Positions 35,638 through 43,994 of a stretch of DNA of 64,000 nucleotides are shown in pieces. Location: contig CAJTRK010000008.1 of assembly GCA_910578475.1 (NCBI GenBank), forward strand, positions 54,861 through 118,860. Direction: 5' to 3'. Made by a program: the position numbers and the translations under genes. The first letter of the stretch is position 1, and each line of letters opens with the position of its first letter. A model generated the notes under the pieces. That model was not told where the DNA came from and did not search any database. It was given only the letters and a program-made list of their open reading frames with translations. This DNA comes from an uncultured Lachnospiraceae bacterium. Lineage in GTDB: Bacteria > Bacillota > Clostridia > Lachnospirales > Lachnospiraceae.

Positions 35638-36696
35638 TTACAGTTCTTCCAATCTTTTTACGGCATTGTTATAGTCTCCGCATTTCTGATAGTATTCCCG
35701 TGCTTTGTCTTTATCGCCCAACGTTTCATAAATAAAGCCGATATTATAGTAGGCGCGGTAGCTGTTGACGCCCTTACGGGAATAGGAAGTCAGGGTCGTT
35801 GCTTTTTCAAATTCCCGGATTGCTTTATCCCACATATTTTTTTTCATATAAACAACACCCATCATATAAACGAAATCGGCGTGATGAGAAAACTGTTCAT
35901 ATTTATTCTTAAGCGCCATTGCCAAATCATATTTGGCAAGTTCAATCAGACAGTAGCCATACGTTTCGGTCATGCTCTGGACAAAGGCGGAGTTAGGGTC
36001 TGCGTTGAGTTCCAGACCGAGTTTGTGATAGTAAGCGGCCTTTTCCAGGTCATTAAGCGAAATATAATTTTGGCCGAGCTGGAAATAGATATAAGGATTC
36101 GGCCCTTTCAGTTCCAGGTCGTGCAGAAGCATTTCCAGGTTACGGGCAGCGCGCATCCGCTTATCCGATTCCGCCACATAGCCTTCATGATAAAAGGTCA
36201 GTGGAATCGGAAAGGTATTCGGTTCCTTTCCGTCAAGCGTTGTGACCTGTTCGTGAATATTCCCTTCATAATGGCAGTAGTTCCGGTTAAAAAGCCTTCC
36301 GATGCGCTCGGACATGACGGAGCGGACGCCCTGAAGGGTATACGGATTGTTGCGGATAATCATGCCGACGGAGGTCAGGTTATCCTCCAGAGCTTCTTCA
36401 ATGTCTGCAAGATTAATATTTTCCAGATATTCGTCACAGTCGATGGCAAGAATCCAGTCGTTCGATGCCTGCGCAATGGAAAAATTTCTGGCGGCGCTAA
36501 AGTCGTCGCACCAGTCAAAATGGAAAACTTTATCGGTATATTTTCGGGCGGTTTCCATCGTTCTGTCAACGGAACCCGTATCGACAACGATAATTTCAAA
36601 TTTACATGGCCGGAGCCTTTTTAAACATTCTTCAATATGGATATCTTCATTTTTTGCAATCATGCAGACGGAAACAGGGAACATGGTTATCATCAT
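35638..36696 (-). CDS. GT2 glycosyltransferase with C-terminal TPR repeats (paralog)
   Basis: A 352-residue paralog of the next gene downstream, same domain order: VSVCMIAKNEDIHIEECL, IIVVDTGSVDRT, AIDCDEYLENI, then TPR helices ending in AYYNIGFIYETLGDKDKAREYY. The ATG at 36696 is chosen because GAAAGG precedes it; an extension to 36738 lacks a site. Two tandem copies suggest a duplicated transferase, possibly acting on two residues or two proteins. In published systems this family modifies flagellin or bacteriocin peptides; here the target is not known. Confidence 0.85.
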   Translation of the reverse strand: MMITMFPVSVCMIAKNEDIHIEECLKRLRPCKFEIIVVDTGSVDRTMETARKYTDKVFHFDWCDDFSAARNFSIAQASNDWILAIDCDEYLENINLADIEEALEDNLTSVGMIIRNNPYTLQGVRSVMSERIGRLFNRNYCHYEGNIHEQVTTLDGKEPNTFPIPLTFYHEGYVAESDKRMRAARNLEMLLHDLELKGPNPYIYFQLGQNYISLNDLEKAAYYHKLGLELNADPNSAFVQSMTETYGYCLIELAKYDLAMALKNKYEQFSHHADFVYMMGVVYMKKNMWDKAIREFEKATTLTSYSRKGVNSYRAYYNIGFIYETLGDKDKAREYYQKCGDYNNAVKRLEEL

Positions 36697-36736
36697 GCCT
36701 TTCTTTTGCGGGTTATGTAAAATCTTATATGAGACC

Positions 36737-36764
36737 ATTTTATCATGTTCTGAGGATTCCGCAA
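36737..36764 (-). promoter_or_regulatory. Sigma-A promoter for the GT2-TPR pair
   Basis: Read on the minus strand: TTGCGG (36764 to 36759), 16 bases, TAAAAT (36742 to 36737). It points to the GT2-TPR genes; the start of transcription would be near 36730, giving a leader of about 35 bases. The -35 box is imperfect. Confidence 0.5.
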
Positions 36765-36839
36765 CCTATAAATTCCTATATTTTCTCCCGGTTTTTTCTA
36801 TGCTTTTTGCCCAATAAATCATGTTGATTTTCTGCTATT

Positions 36840-36869
36840 TTGACCAAAGTAACGAAATTTCGTTAAAAT
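36840..36869 (+). promoter_or_regulatory. Sigma-A promoter with 16-bp palindromic operator in the spacer
   Basis: TTGACC (36840 to 36845) and TAAAAT (36864 to 36869) are 18 bases apart. A perfect palindrome TAACGAAATTTCGTTA (36850 to 36865) fills the spacer and touches the -10 box. A protein bound here would block the polymerase. The first gene of the transcript is an HTH protein, so self-repression is likely. The remaining ~110-base leader carries a weak hairpin (AGATAA / TTATCT near 36930 to 36948). Confidence 0.6.
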
Positions 36870-36988
36870 AATGGAATAAGTGGTTCCTTTTCGCCGGCAA
36901 ATGTGGTAAAGTAATAATAAGTCATGGGAGATAAGGGGGAATTATCTTCTCGGTGAGTATAATGATTACTTTTAAGGAGGACTGGTTT

Positions 36989-37330
36989 ATGACCAAGGCA
37001 GAAATTTTAAAGACAGAGATTTTAACACAGTATAAGAGCGTCAGACAATTTGCAATTGAGATGGAAATCCCCTATTCTACGCTCGTAACGGCTCTTGACA
37101 GAGGCATCGAAGGAATGGCATACGGAACTGTTATCAGGATGTGCGACAAATTGAATCTTAATCCTGTTGATTTTTCCCCGCTTGATAAGAAAAGTCCACT
37201 GGGCAGTAAGATTCTGGAAAACAGAGTTATGCAGTACTACATCAAACTGAACAAGACCGGCAGGAAGAAAGCGCTGGAGCTGATGGAAGATTATGCACAG
37301 CTTGAGAAATATCAGGCAGCAGAACAGTGA
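36989..37330 (+). CDS. Small HTH (XRE/Cro-like) transcriptional regulator
   Basis: A 113-residue DNA-binding protein. The helix-turn-helix is SVRQFAIEMEIPYSTLVTAL, followed by the third-helix part TVIRMCDKLNLNPVDF typical of phage-like and SinR-like regulators. The C-terminal ~45 residues are a helical, charged tail that may serve dimerisation. ATG 36989 is used because AAGGAGG lies eight bases upstream. The stop overlaps the start of glf (TGATG), so regulator and mutase are translated together. The palindrome in its promoter is its probable target. Confidence 0.75.
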   Translation: MTKAEILKTEILTQYKSVRQFAIEMEIPYSTLVTALDRGIEGMAYGTVIRMCDKLNLNPVDFSPLDKKSPLGSKILENRVMQYYIKLNKTGRKKALELMEDYAQLEKYQAAEQ

Positions 37331-38478
37331 TGCAGTACGATTATCTGGTGGTTGGCGCGGGACTGTTCGGAGCCGTGTTCGCACATGAGATGAAGAAAAA
37401 GGGCAGCAAAGTCCTTGTCATCGACAAAAGAGAACATATTGCCGGAAATATTTATACGGAATCCGTTCTTAACATCAACGTGCATAAATACGGCGCACAT
37501 ATTTTTCATACATCGGATGAAAAAATATGGAATTATATCGGACAGTTCGCAACTTTCAATCATTACATTAACTCGCCGATAGCGAGATACCATGAGGAAC
37601 TGTACAATCTTCCTTTTAATATGAACACTTTCAGTAAGATGTGGGGTGTCGTAACGCCTGCAGAGGCGAAAGCGGAAATTGCGCGGCAGATAGAGGAACT
37701 TCATATCGAAGAGCCTCAGAATCTGGAAGAACAGGCGCTTTCTCTGGCGGGAAGAGATGTGTACGAGAAACTTGTCAAAGGTTATACGGAGAAACAGTGG
37801 GGACGGGAATGTAAAGAACTGCCGGCCTTTATTATTAAAAGGCTGCCGCTGCGTTTTACCTATGACAACAATTATTTTAATGACCCGCATCAGGGGATTC
37901 CGGTCGGCGGTTATACCCGTATCGTGGAAAAGATGCTTGACGGTATCGAAGTAATAACCGGGGTCAGTTATCAGGAATATATAGAGTCTTCCCCGACGGG
38001 AGGCAAAACGATATTTACTGACAGACAGGGAAATACCTTCGACAAAGTGTTATATACGGGTATGCTCGATGAATTTTTCCAATTTCAGTTAGGGCATCTG
38101 GAATACCGGGCCCTTCGATTTGAGCAGGAAGAACTGCCGGAATGTGAGAATTATCAGGGCAATGCGGTCGTTAATTATACGGACCGGGAGACTGCCTATA
38201 CGAGAATCATCGAACACAAACATTTTGAGTTTGGGAAACAGCCCGGAACCGTTATTACGCGAGAATACCCGACGGAATGGAAACCGGGAGAGGAACCCTA
38301 CTATCCGGTAAACAACGAAAAGAACAATGCTTTATTTGCCGCATACCGGAAGCTTGCCGAAACACAGCCGCAGGTTCTGTTCGGCGGACGCCTCGGAGCG
38401 TATCAGTACTACGATATGGATAAAGTAATAGCGGCAGCTTTAGAGATGGTGGAAAAGGAAGCAGCCAGAGCGAATTAG
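37330..38478 (+). CDS. glf: UDP-galactopyranose mutase
   Basis: Converts UDP-galactopyranose to UDP-galactofuranose using reduced FAD, for furanose sugars in surface glycans. The FAD-binding N-terminus is DYLVVGAGLFGAVFAHEM and VLVIDKREHIAGN with the glutamate/aspartate-type end; KYGAHIFHTSDEKIW, YTEKQWGRE and the C-terminal FGGRLGAYQYYDMDKVI with substrate Arg and FAD contacts are all typical. Its 382 residues match the family. Its ATG overlaps the stop of the HTH regulator by one base. A terminator begins within its last codons. Confidence 0.95.
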   Translation: MQYDYLVVGAGLFGAVFAHEMKKKGSKVLVIDKREHIAGNIYTESVLNINVHKYGAHIFHTSDEKIWNYIGQFATFNHYINSPIARYHEELYNLPFNMNTFSKMWGVVTPAEAKAEIARQIEELHIEEPQNLEEQALSLAGRDVYEKLVKGYTEKQWGRECKELPAFIIKRLPLRFTYDNNYFNDPHQGIPVGGYTRIVEKMLDGIEVITGVSYQEYIESSPTGGKTIFTDRQGNTFDKVLYTGMLDEFFQFQLGHLEYRALRFEQEELPECENYQGNAVVNYTDRETAYTRIIEHKHFEFGKQPGTVITREYPTEWKPGEEPYYPVNNEKNNALFAAYRKLAETQPQVLFGGRLGAYQYYDMDKVIAAALEMVEKEAARAN

Positions 38479-38491
38479 CTCTGGCTGTTTT
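38463..38491 (+). terminator. Rho-independent terminator after glf
   Basis: AGCCAGAG (38463 to 38470) pairs with CTCTGGCT (38479 to 38486); the 8-base loop holds the glf stop codon and GTTTTAT follows. It ends the regulator-glf transcript. Confidence 0.7.
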
Positions 38492-38498
38492 ATATTGA

Positions 38499-38689
38499 GG
38501 AGCCTCTACCGCCAGCCGGGCCGGAAGGAAGCATCGTTTTCTGGCGGAGACCCTTGAAGAGCGCCGGCATTTAGCGCAAAGGCGGCTTTGCAGCATTTGC
38601 GCTTAGTACCGCTGCTGCTCTTCACGGAGCGGGAGCGTGCCTCCAAAGAAAATGATGCTTCCTTCCGGCCCGGCTGGCGGTGGAGGTCC
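38499..38689. repeat. Large palindromic intergenic element, copy 1 (core in minus orientation)
   Basis: The 387-base gap between glf and the carboxyltransferase gene holds this element and one promoter. Outer arms of 43 to 44 bases (38499 to 38542 and 38647 to 38689) are almost perfect inverted repeats, including GCCAGCCGGGCCGGAAGGAA. Between them lies a ~104-base core which, read on the minus strand, matches the core of copy 2 at 48.1 kb (shared pieces: TTGGAGGCACGCT, GCGGTACTAAGC, CTCCGCC). The core has its own stems, e.g. GAAGAGC with GCTCTTC and GCGCAAA with TTTGCGC. It encodes no protein. It could be a structured RNA or a non-autonomous mobile palindrome. Confidence 0.8.
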
Positions 38690-38715
38690 AACCCCATTTT
38701 CTTCTCCGCAAACTC

Positions 38716-38743
38716 TTGACAACAGCCTTAAAACTGCTATAAT
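38716..38743 (+). promoter_or_regulatory. Sigma-A promoter for the carboxyltransferase gene
   Basis: TTGACA (38716 to 38721), a 16-base spacer and TATAAT (38738 to 38743), both perfect consensus. Transcription would start near 38750, giving a leader of about 115 bases in which I see no clear structure. Confidence 0.8.
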
Positions 38744-38865
38744 CATCTTAAATAATTTGAATATCAAAATATTAATATTTCAAACTATATGCAAAATTGA
38801 TTTGCAGGCACAAGTTTACTGCAAAAGTTTGCGGCGAAAATTTTGCCTGGATAGGAGGATTCGTG

Positions 38866-40476
38866 ATGAACTGGGATGAAGCAATTCAGGAATTGGACGA
38901 AAGACGGAAAAAAGCGCTTGCGGGAGGCGGAAAAGCCAGAGTGGAAAAACAGCATGCGGGCGGAAAGATGACGGCGAGAGAAAGAATCGAAGTGCTTCTC
39001 GATAAAGATACATTTGTCGAAGTGGACGGATTCGTGGAATCCAGAATTGACGATTTTGATTTGGATAAAAGGCGCGTTCCGGGAGATGGTGTCGTTACGG
39101 GCTATGGTAAGATAGACGGCAGGCTGGTTTTTGTATCCAGCGAGGATTTTACCGTAATCGGCGGTACTTTGGGAGAATATCACTCTTTCAAAATCTGCCG
39201 GATTCAGGACATGGCGATGCAGATGCGCGCACCGCTTATCTGTATTAATGACAGCGGCGGCGCCAGAATCGAGGAAGGAATTTCGTCTCTCAGCGGGTAC
39301 AGCGGTATGTTCCTGCGGCATACACAGGCATCCGGGGTGATTCCGCAGATTGCGGTTATTCTCGGCCCCTGCTCCGGCGGAGCCTGCTATGCGCCGGCCA
39401 TTTGTGACTTCATTTTTATGGTAAAAGATATTTCCAAGATGTTCATTACCGGCCCGAATGTGGTAAAGACCGTCATCAACGAGGAAGTGTCGGTGGAAGA
39501 ACTGGGCGGAGCGGAAATCCATGCCAAAAAGAGCGGCGTTTCTCATTTTACCTATGATTCGGAAGGGGAATGCCTGATGGGCGTCCGTAAACTGTTATCC
39601 TATCTTCCGGGCAATAATACGGAGAAACCTCCCGTTATCGACACGAAAGAGCGGCAGAGCCGTCTGCAGGGCGTCAGCAGAGTTTTTGGAAGATTTAACA
39701 GAACGGAAAATGCCGCGAAAGCAAAAGCGGATAAAATCAGAGATATCGTGCCGGATAATTCAAGGCATGCCTATGATGTAAAAGAAGTCATCGATTGTAT
39801 TGTAGACGAAGGCAGTTTTTTTGAGGTGCAGAAAGAGTTTGCCATGAACGGTGTCGTCGGATGGGGAAGAATGGAAGGCAAAGTGGTCGGTTTTATTGCC
39901 AATCAGCCGAACGTGATGGGCGGTTCCCTCGATTATCATGTATCCGACAAGATTGCCCGTTTCATCCGTTTTTGTGACTGCTTCAACATTCCTCTTGTTA
40001 CGCTGATTGACGTGCCTGCCTTTTTGCCGGGAACCGCACAGGAACATAACGGTATCATCCGGCATGGAGCGAAGATTTTGTATGCTTATTCGGAGGCAAC
40101 CGTACCCAAAATCTCCCTGATTATGCGAAAAGCATATGGGGGAGCTTATATCGCAATGAACTCGAAAGAAATGGGCGCGGATATCGTTTATGCGTGGCCG
40201 ATTGCGGAAATTGCGGTCATGGGCGCGGACGGCGCGGTAAACATCGCTTTCAAGAAAAAAATCAAAGCGGCTCCGGACCCGGCAGCCATGCGCGAACAGT
40301 GCAAGGCGGAGTATGAAGAGCGTTTTCTGAATCCGTATGTTGCATCGGCGAGAGGCTATGTCAATGAAGTAATTAAGCCGGAAGAGACGAGAGATGCGCT
40401 GCTGAAAGCATTGCACGGACTGAAAAATAAACAGGCAAAACTGCCCGAAAAAAAACACGGGAATATTCCGTTATAG
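38866..40476 (+). CDS. mmdA: Carboxyltransferase subunit of a biotin-dependent decarboxylase/carboxylase (MmdA/PccB type)
   Basis: A 536-residue protein with two crotonase-like halves, as in methylmalonyl-CoA decarboxylase alpha subunit and propionyl-CoA carboxylase beta subunit. N-terminal: GGKMTARERIEVLLDKDTF, CINDSGGARIEEG and GPCSGGACYAPAI (oxyanion hole). C-terminal: GGSLDYHVSDKIARFIRF, VDVPAFLPGTAQE-like (IDVPAFLPGTAQEH) and MRKAYGGAYIAM. ATG 38866 has AGGAGG upstream. In Mmd it moves CO2 from methylmalonyl-CoA to biotin at the membrane complex. No biotin carrier or membrane subunit lies next to it, and a terminator follows, so its partners must be elsewhere. Confidence 0.85.
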   Translation: MNWDEAIQELDERRKKALAGGGKARVEKQHAGGKMTARERIEVLLDKDTFVEVDGFVESRIDDFDLDKRRVPGDGVVTGYGKIDGRLVFVSSEDFTVIGGTLGEYHSFKICRIQDMAMQMRAPLICINDSGGARIEEGISSLSGYSGMFLRHTQASGVIPQIAVILGPCSGGACYAPAICDFIFMVKDISKMFITGPNVVKTVINEEVSVEELGGAEIHAKKSGVSHFTYDSEGECLMGVRKLLSYLPGNNTEKPPVIDTKERQSRLQGVSRVFGRFNRTENAAKAKADKIRDIVPDNSRHAYDVKEVIDCIVDEGSFFEVQKEFAMNGVVGWGRMEGKVVGFIANQPNVMGGSLDYHVSDKIARFIRFCDCFNIPLVTLIDVPAFLPGTAQEHNGIIRHGAKILYAYSEATVPKISLIMRKAYGGAYIAMNSKEMGADIVYAWPIAEIAVMGADGAVNIAFKKKIKAAPDPAAMREQCKAEYEERFLNPYVASARGYVNEVIKPEETRDALLKALHGLKNKQAKLPEKKHGNIPL

Positions 40477-40504
40477 GGTAACGCTGCAAATCGCGTTACA
40501 TCAA

Positions 40505-40549
40505 AAAGAACTTCCGGGAGCCGGTTCAAAACTCCTGAAAGTTCTTTTT
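40505..40549. terminator. Bidirectional terminator between the carboxyltransferase and FliD-like genes
   Basis: AAAGAACTTCCGGGAG (40505 to 40520) pairs with CTCCTGAAAGTTCTTT (40532 to 40547), with T-rich ends on both strands. It serves both convergent genes. Confidence 0.8.
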
Positions 40550-40564
40550 ATTGTTTTCGGTAAC

Positions 40565-41878
40565 TTAGCAGTAACTGTTAAACATCATCCCGCTGTATGC
40601 GCTCGTGATATAAGGCGTCGCAAAGTTTTTGCCGGGATTTTTATAGGCTACGACAGTGTTGTTGACATAGTTCATCGGGTCCAGCGAAATCTGATTGGAC
40701 TTACGCACAAGCGATTTTGTAAAATCCATGATGGAAGAAAATGCCCTTTTCGTGTCGCCGCTCATCGCCGTTTTCTGAATTGCTTCATTATCGACTTCCA
40801 GTGTGCCGTCGAGGTTCAGATTCAGGCCTGCCGAAGTCAGTCCGCGCGCATAATAGCGGGAGATATTTCCGACTTCATGGACAATGCGGTTGCTTTTAGG
40901 GTGTCTGTCGCTGTATTCCGACGCGGCGTTCAGGAAAGAGTTATATCCTTTTACCAGCGTATTGATATTTTCGGTCAGGGATTCGACATCCGTTTTTAAT
41001 CCGATGGAAGCCGTCTCGCCTTCTTCGCTGCTGACGCCATTTAAATTTACCTGATATATTCTCCCTACGTTCAGACTGTTGGAGGGAGATGTACGCTCTT
41101 CACCGTTTAAAAGGAAATTGGCGTTGGAAGCGGAAACGGCAATATTATCAAGTCCGAGATATTCGACAGTACCGGCCGTCTTACTGGTTCGATGGTCCGA
41201 TACGACAAAAATATCAGATTTATTATCTTTTAATCCGGTCGCGTTGGATTCCAGACGCAGAGCGGAATTGTGCTCATCATTCATCACAACCTGAGCGGAA
41301 ATGCCGATGTTGGCATTGTTAATCAGGCGGCTGAGACGGTCCTGAACATCCCTGTTTGTATCTTCCGATTTAATCGAAAACTGAAACTCGTAGTTCAGGT
41401 CATCGATTCCTATATCGAAAGAATAGGTTGCGGGAGAGAGTTCCACTTTTTCGGTTCCGGGAAGGTAATTTCCCATGTTTACCTGTGTTGTGGCAAGGGA
41501 ACGCACCTCAATTTCAACGGGAGAAGGGCTGACGCTGTCCATTGCCGTGCCGATATAGGATGCGGAAGCAATATTTTCATTGCTGGAATAGGCAGCCTTC
41601 TTATTTAACATGTCGTTTTCATTCAGGTCGCCGAGAGATGCAATGGTATTCCGAAGTTCCCTCGCGTTTTCTTTCATCCCAACTGCAAACCGGCATGATT
41701 CCCGGCTGGTATCAAGGATATAGATGGGAGCTTCCTTGTTCATTTTTACAATAGAATTATAGACGTTGCGCAGTTCGCTCTTCTTATGCGTATCATAAGG
41801 TGTACTGGATTTGGGCGCATAAGTCGTCATATAGTAATTATAAATATTGGAATGAGTATCAATCGTATTATAAGCCAT
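40565..41878 (-). CDS. FliD-like (flagellar hook-associated protein 2-like) protein
   Basis: A 437-residue protein. The N-terminal part starts MAYNTIDTHSNIYNYY. The middle has PVEIEVRSLATTQVNMG, which resembles the FliD N-terminal motif (V-x-V-x-x-L-A-x-x), and ALRLESNATG, a flagellin-hook type strand. The C-terminal part has LVKGYNSFLNAASEYS and LNLNLDGTLEVDNEAI, as in FliD_C. The C-terminal ~60 residues are unlike the usual FliD end. The start at 41878 is fixed by a strong AAAGGAGGA. If right, it caps a flagellar filament or binds its junction; no other flagellar gene is seen except perhaps its coiled-coil neighbour. Confidence 0.6.
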   Translation of the reverse strand: MAYNTIDTHSNIYNYYMTTYAPKSSTPYDTHKKSELRNVYNSIVKMNKEAPIYILDTSRESCRFAVGMKENARELRNTIASLGDLNENDMLNKKAAYSSNENIASASYIGTAMDSVSPSPVEIEVRSLATTQVNMGNYLPGTEKVELSPATYSFDIGIDDLNYEFQFSIKSEDTNRDVQDRLSRLINNANIGISAQVVMNDEHNSALRLESNATGLKDNKSDIFVVSDHRTSKTAGTVEYLGLDNIAVSASNANFLLNGEERTSPSNSLNVGRIYQVNLNGVSSEEGETASIGLKTDVESLTENINTLVKGYNSFLNAASEYSDRHPKSNRIVHEVGNISRYYARGLTSAGLNLNLDGTLEVDNEAIQKTAMSGDTKRAFSSIMDFTKSLVRKSNQISLDPMNYVNNTVVAYKNPGKNFATPYITSAYSGMMFNSYC

Positions 41879-42015
41879 GATATTCCTCCTTTCCTCCATG
41901 AAATCTGATATCATGTAAATACCCGGCCGGCTATCCTTTGCCATGTGCCGGAAAAACAGCTATACGATTTTTAAATATATATTTATTTTATCATTTTTTC
42001 AGCGGTCGGACAAGG

Positions 42016-42699
42016 TCAGTATTTTTTGCGCGTTATGAGCACTTTTCCCTGTACGGAGGAATCTGCCTTCGATTCCTGCTGCGGCCGTCCGCTTTTCTGC
42101 GTTTGTACATCCGATGGAGCGTCAGCGATGGTATCTTTAATCTTCTGAACCTTGAAGCCCATCCCTTTTGAAACGCTGCTGAGACGTTTCCGCAGTCTGG
42201 CTTTTTCTTCTTCCGATTCTGCGGTTCTCAGTTTTCCCTCCAAATCCGTTCGGATTTTCTGCAAATTGGAAAGATGTTCTTTCATATTGGCGTTGGAAAG
42301 CATCGATTTCGATGCGTCTGACTCCGGAAAAAGAACGATTTCTTCGCTGGAATCCGTTTCGGTGTCTGCTGCTGCGGATTCTTCTGCTGCGGATTCTTCT
42401 GTCTTTTCGGCTTCTTCCCGCTGCTTTTTCGCAGCTTCTTCCTGCCGTTTCTCGGCCTCCGCCTGCCGCTTCTGCAGCTGATACTGTTTCAGCTCGCTGT
42501 TCAGATTTTGAATCTGTTCCTGAAGCGCTTTCTTTTTATCGTTTTTTTCTTCGGAAGACATTTCATTATTATAGGTAATGTCACGCATTTTTTCCTGAAG
42601 ATTGATAATCTGTTTCTGGATATTCTGCTCGTGACTGTCCTGCGTTGACTGGCTGACGGGCATGAAGCCCATCGACTGATTCGAATTTGTGATATTCAT
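42016..42699 (-). CDS. Coiled-coil, charge-rich protein of unknown function
   Basis: A 227-residue protein without a domain I recognise. Residues ~25 to 110 are a long coiled coil (IQKQIINLQEKMRDI, KKALQEQIQNLNSELKQY), continuing into a Glu/Lys/Ala-rich stretch. Then an acidic linker and a second helical part (EHLSNLQKIRTDLEGKL) follow, with a polar C-terminal tail. No signal peptide. The ATG at 42699 has GGGATG upstream; a longer frame from 42753 begins in what is probably leader. It precedes the FliD-like gene by ~140 bases on the same strand, so a flagellar link is possible. Confidence 0.65.
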   Translation of the reverse strand: MNITNSNQSMGFMPVSQSTQDSHEQNIQKQIINLQEKMRDITYNNEMSSEEKNDKKKALQEQIQNLNSELKQYQLQKRQAEAEKRQEEAAKKQREEAEKTEESAAEESAAADTETDSSEEIVLFPESDASKSMLSNANMKEHLSNLQKIRTDLEGKLRTAESEEEKARLRKRLSSVSKGMGFKVQKIKDTIADAPSDVQTQKSGRPQQESKADSSVQGKVLITRKKY

Positions 42700-42878
42700 G
42701 GTTTCATCCCCGCTCTCAAAGTCAATACAATCGTATACATACATATACAACATACCTTATATTACATATCGGACATTTTTTACATATAATTAATGTTATT
42801 TTTGCATTTTTTTGTGTTTTTTTATCTGGTGGAATGTTTTAAGGACTACAAATAAGGAAAATAAATTGTACAAAGCGG

Positions 42879-42907
42879 TTGACGAAAAAAAAACGCTGTG
42901 ATATAGT
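42879..42907 (+). promoter_or_regulatory. Sigma-A promoter for rpmG-secE-nusG-rplKA
   Basis: TTGACG (42879 to 42884), 17-base spacer, TATAGT (42902 to 42907). Start near 42914, leader ~64 bases to rpmG. Confidence 0.75.
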
Positions 42908-42977
42908 ATACAAACAAGATGAATTCAGGTCTTTTTTTTATGCTCAAATTTAACATAAGCAAGCGGAGGTAACAGGA

Positions 42978-43127
42978 ATGCGTACAAGAATCACATTGGC
43001 ATGTACAGAATGCAAACAGCGTAATTACAATACTACGAAAGATAAGAAAACCCATCCGGACAGAATGGAGACAAAGAAATATTGTAGATTCTGCAAGAAG
43101 CATACAATGCACAAAGAAACCAAATAA
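42978..43127 (+). CDS. rpmG: 50S ribosomal protein L33
   Basis: A 49-residue zinc-ribbon ribosomal protein of the large subunit. It reads [17 protein letters not shown] and then [15 protein letters not shown]; the two C-x2-C pairs show the zinc-binding form. GGAGG lies upstream. It is the first gene of the rpmG-secE-nusG-rplK-rplA transcript, the usual order in Firmicutes. Confidence 0.95.
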   Translation: MRTRITLACTECKQRNYNTTKDKKTHPDRMETKKYCRFCKKHTMHKETK

Positions 43128-43198
43128 TTTTAGTAAGATGCCTGTGACAGGGAAATGCGGCCCAAATTCTCAGGCTATGGAAAGGCATGGTTATTGAT

Positions 43199-43420
43199 AT
43201 GGGAGAATCTGCAAAATCAACCAAAGCAGACAAGACGTCCAAGACGGTAAAATTCTGGAATGGCGTAAAAGCTGAATTTAAGAAAATTACCTGGCCGGAC
43301 AAAGATTCCCTTTTGAAGCAATCCATTGCGGTAGTGGCAGTTTCGGTTGTGATAGGCATTATTATCACCGTGCTGGACTTCGCACTTCAGTATGGCGTTG
43401 ATTTCTTGACAACATTGTAG
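43199..43420 (+). CDS. secE: Preprotein translocase subunit SecE
   Basis: A 73-residue single-span membrane protein of the SecYEG channel. KFWNGVKAEFKKITWPDK is the conserved amphipathic helix, followed by one membrane segment (AVVAVSVVIGIIITVLDFAL). The start is uncertain: ATG 43199 gives the typical MGE beginning but sits 13 bases after AAAGG, while ATG 43187 is too close to it. Between rpmG and nusG as expected. Confidence 0.93.
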   Translation: MGESAKSTKADKTSKTVKFWNGVKAEFKKITWPDKDSLLKQSIAVVAVSVVIGIIITVLDFALQYGVDFLTTL

Positions 43421-43435
43421 AGTGAGGGTAATCTT

Positions 43436-43954
43436 ATGGCAGAAGCAAATTGGTATGTTGTTCATACTTATTCGGGGTATGAAAATATAGTGAAGGCCAA
43501 TATCGAGAAGACAATTGAAAACAGGCATCTGGAAGAAGAAATTCTGGAAGTCCGGGTTCCGATGCAGGAAGTCATGGAAATGAAGAACGGAGCCAGGAAA
43601 AACGTTCAGAAAAAGATGTTTCCGGGTTATGTTTTGATTAATATGGTCATGAACGACGACACATGGTATGTGGTCAGGAATACCAGAGGCGTTACGGGCT
43701 TTGTCGGACCGGGAAGCAAGCCGGTTCCGCTTTCGGAAGCAGAGATGAAACCGCTCGGCATCAAAGTCGAGAACGTGACGGTGGATTTTGCGGAAGGAGA
43801 CACCATTGCGGTTGTCGCGGGCGTCTGGAAGGATACGGTCGGCGTCGTTCAGAGAATGGATTATGGCAAGCAGACCGCCACAATCAATGTGGAGCTGTTC
43901 GGCCGGGAAACACCGGTGGAAATCAGTTTCGCGGAAGTCAGAAATTTGAAGTAG
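43436..43954 (+). CDS. nusG: Transcription termination/antitermination factor NusG
   Basis: A 172-residue elongation factor that binds RNA polymerase. The NGN domain begins NWYVVHTYSGYENIVKANIE, continues with PGYVLINMVMNDDTWYVVRN, and the KOW domain has EGDTIAVVAGVWKDTVGVV. The usual length and place, 15 bases after secE. Confidence 0.97.
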   Translation: MAEANWYVVHTYSGYENIVKANIEKTIENRHLEEEILEVRVPMQEVMEMKNGARKNVQKKMFPGYVLINMVMNDDTWYVVRNTRGVTGFVGPGSKPVPLSEAEMKPLGIKVENVTVDFAEGDTIAVVAGVWKDTVGVVQRMDYGKQTATINVELFGRETPVEISFAEVRNLK

Positions 43955-43994
43955 CATTTGGAAAAGATATTTATTCCGCGTATGCGGTTTAGAT

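Noticed and set aside
42700..42800. Possible sigma-28 (flagellar) promoter before the coiled-coil gene, from a CCGATAT stretch on the minus strand
   Set aside because: No matching TAAA box at ~15 bases; the similarity is too weak to report.
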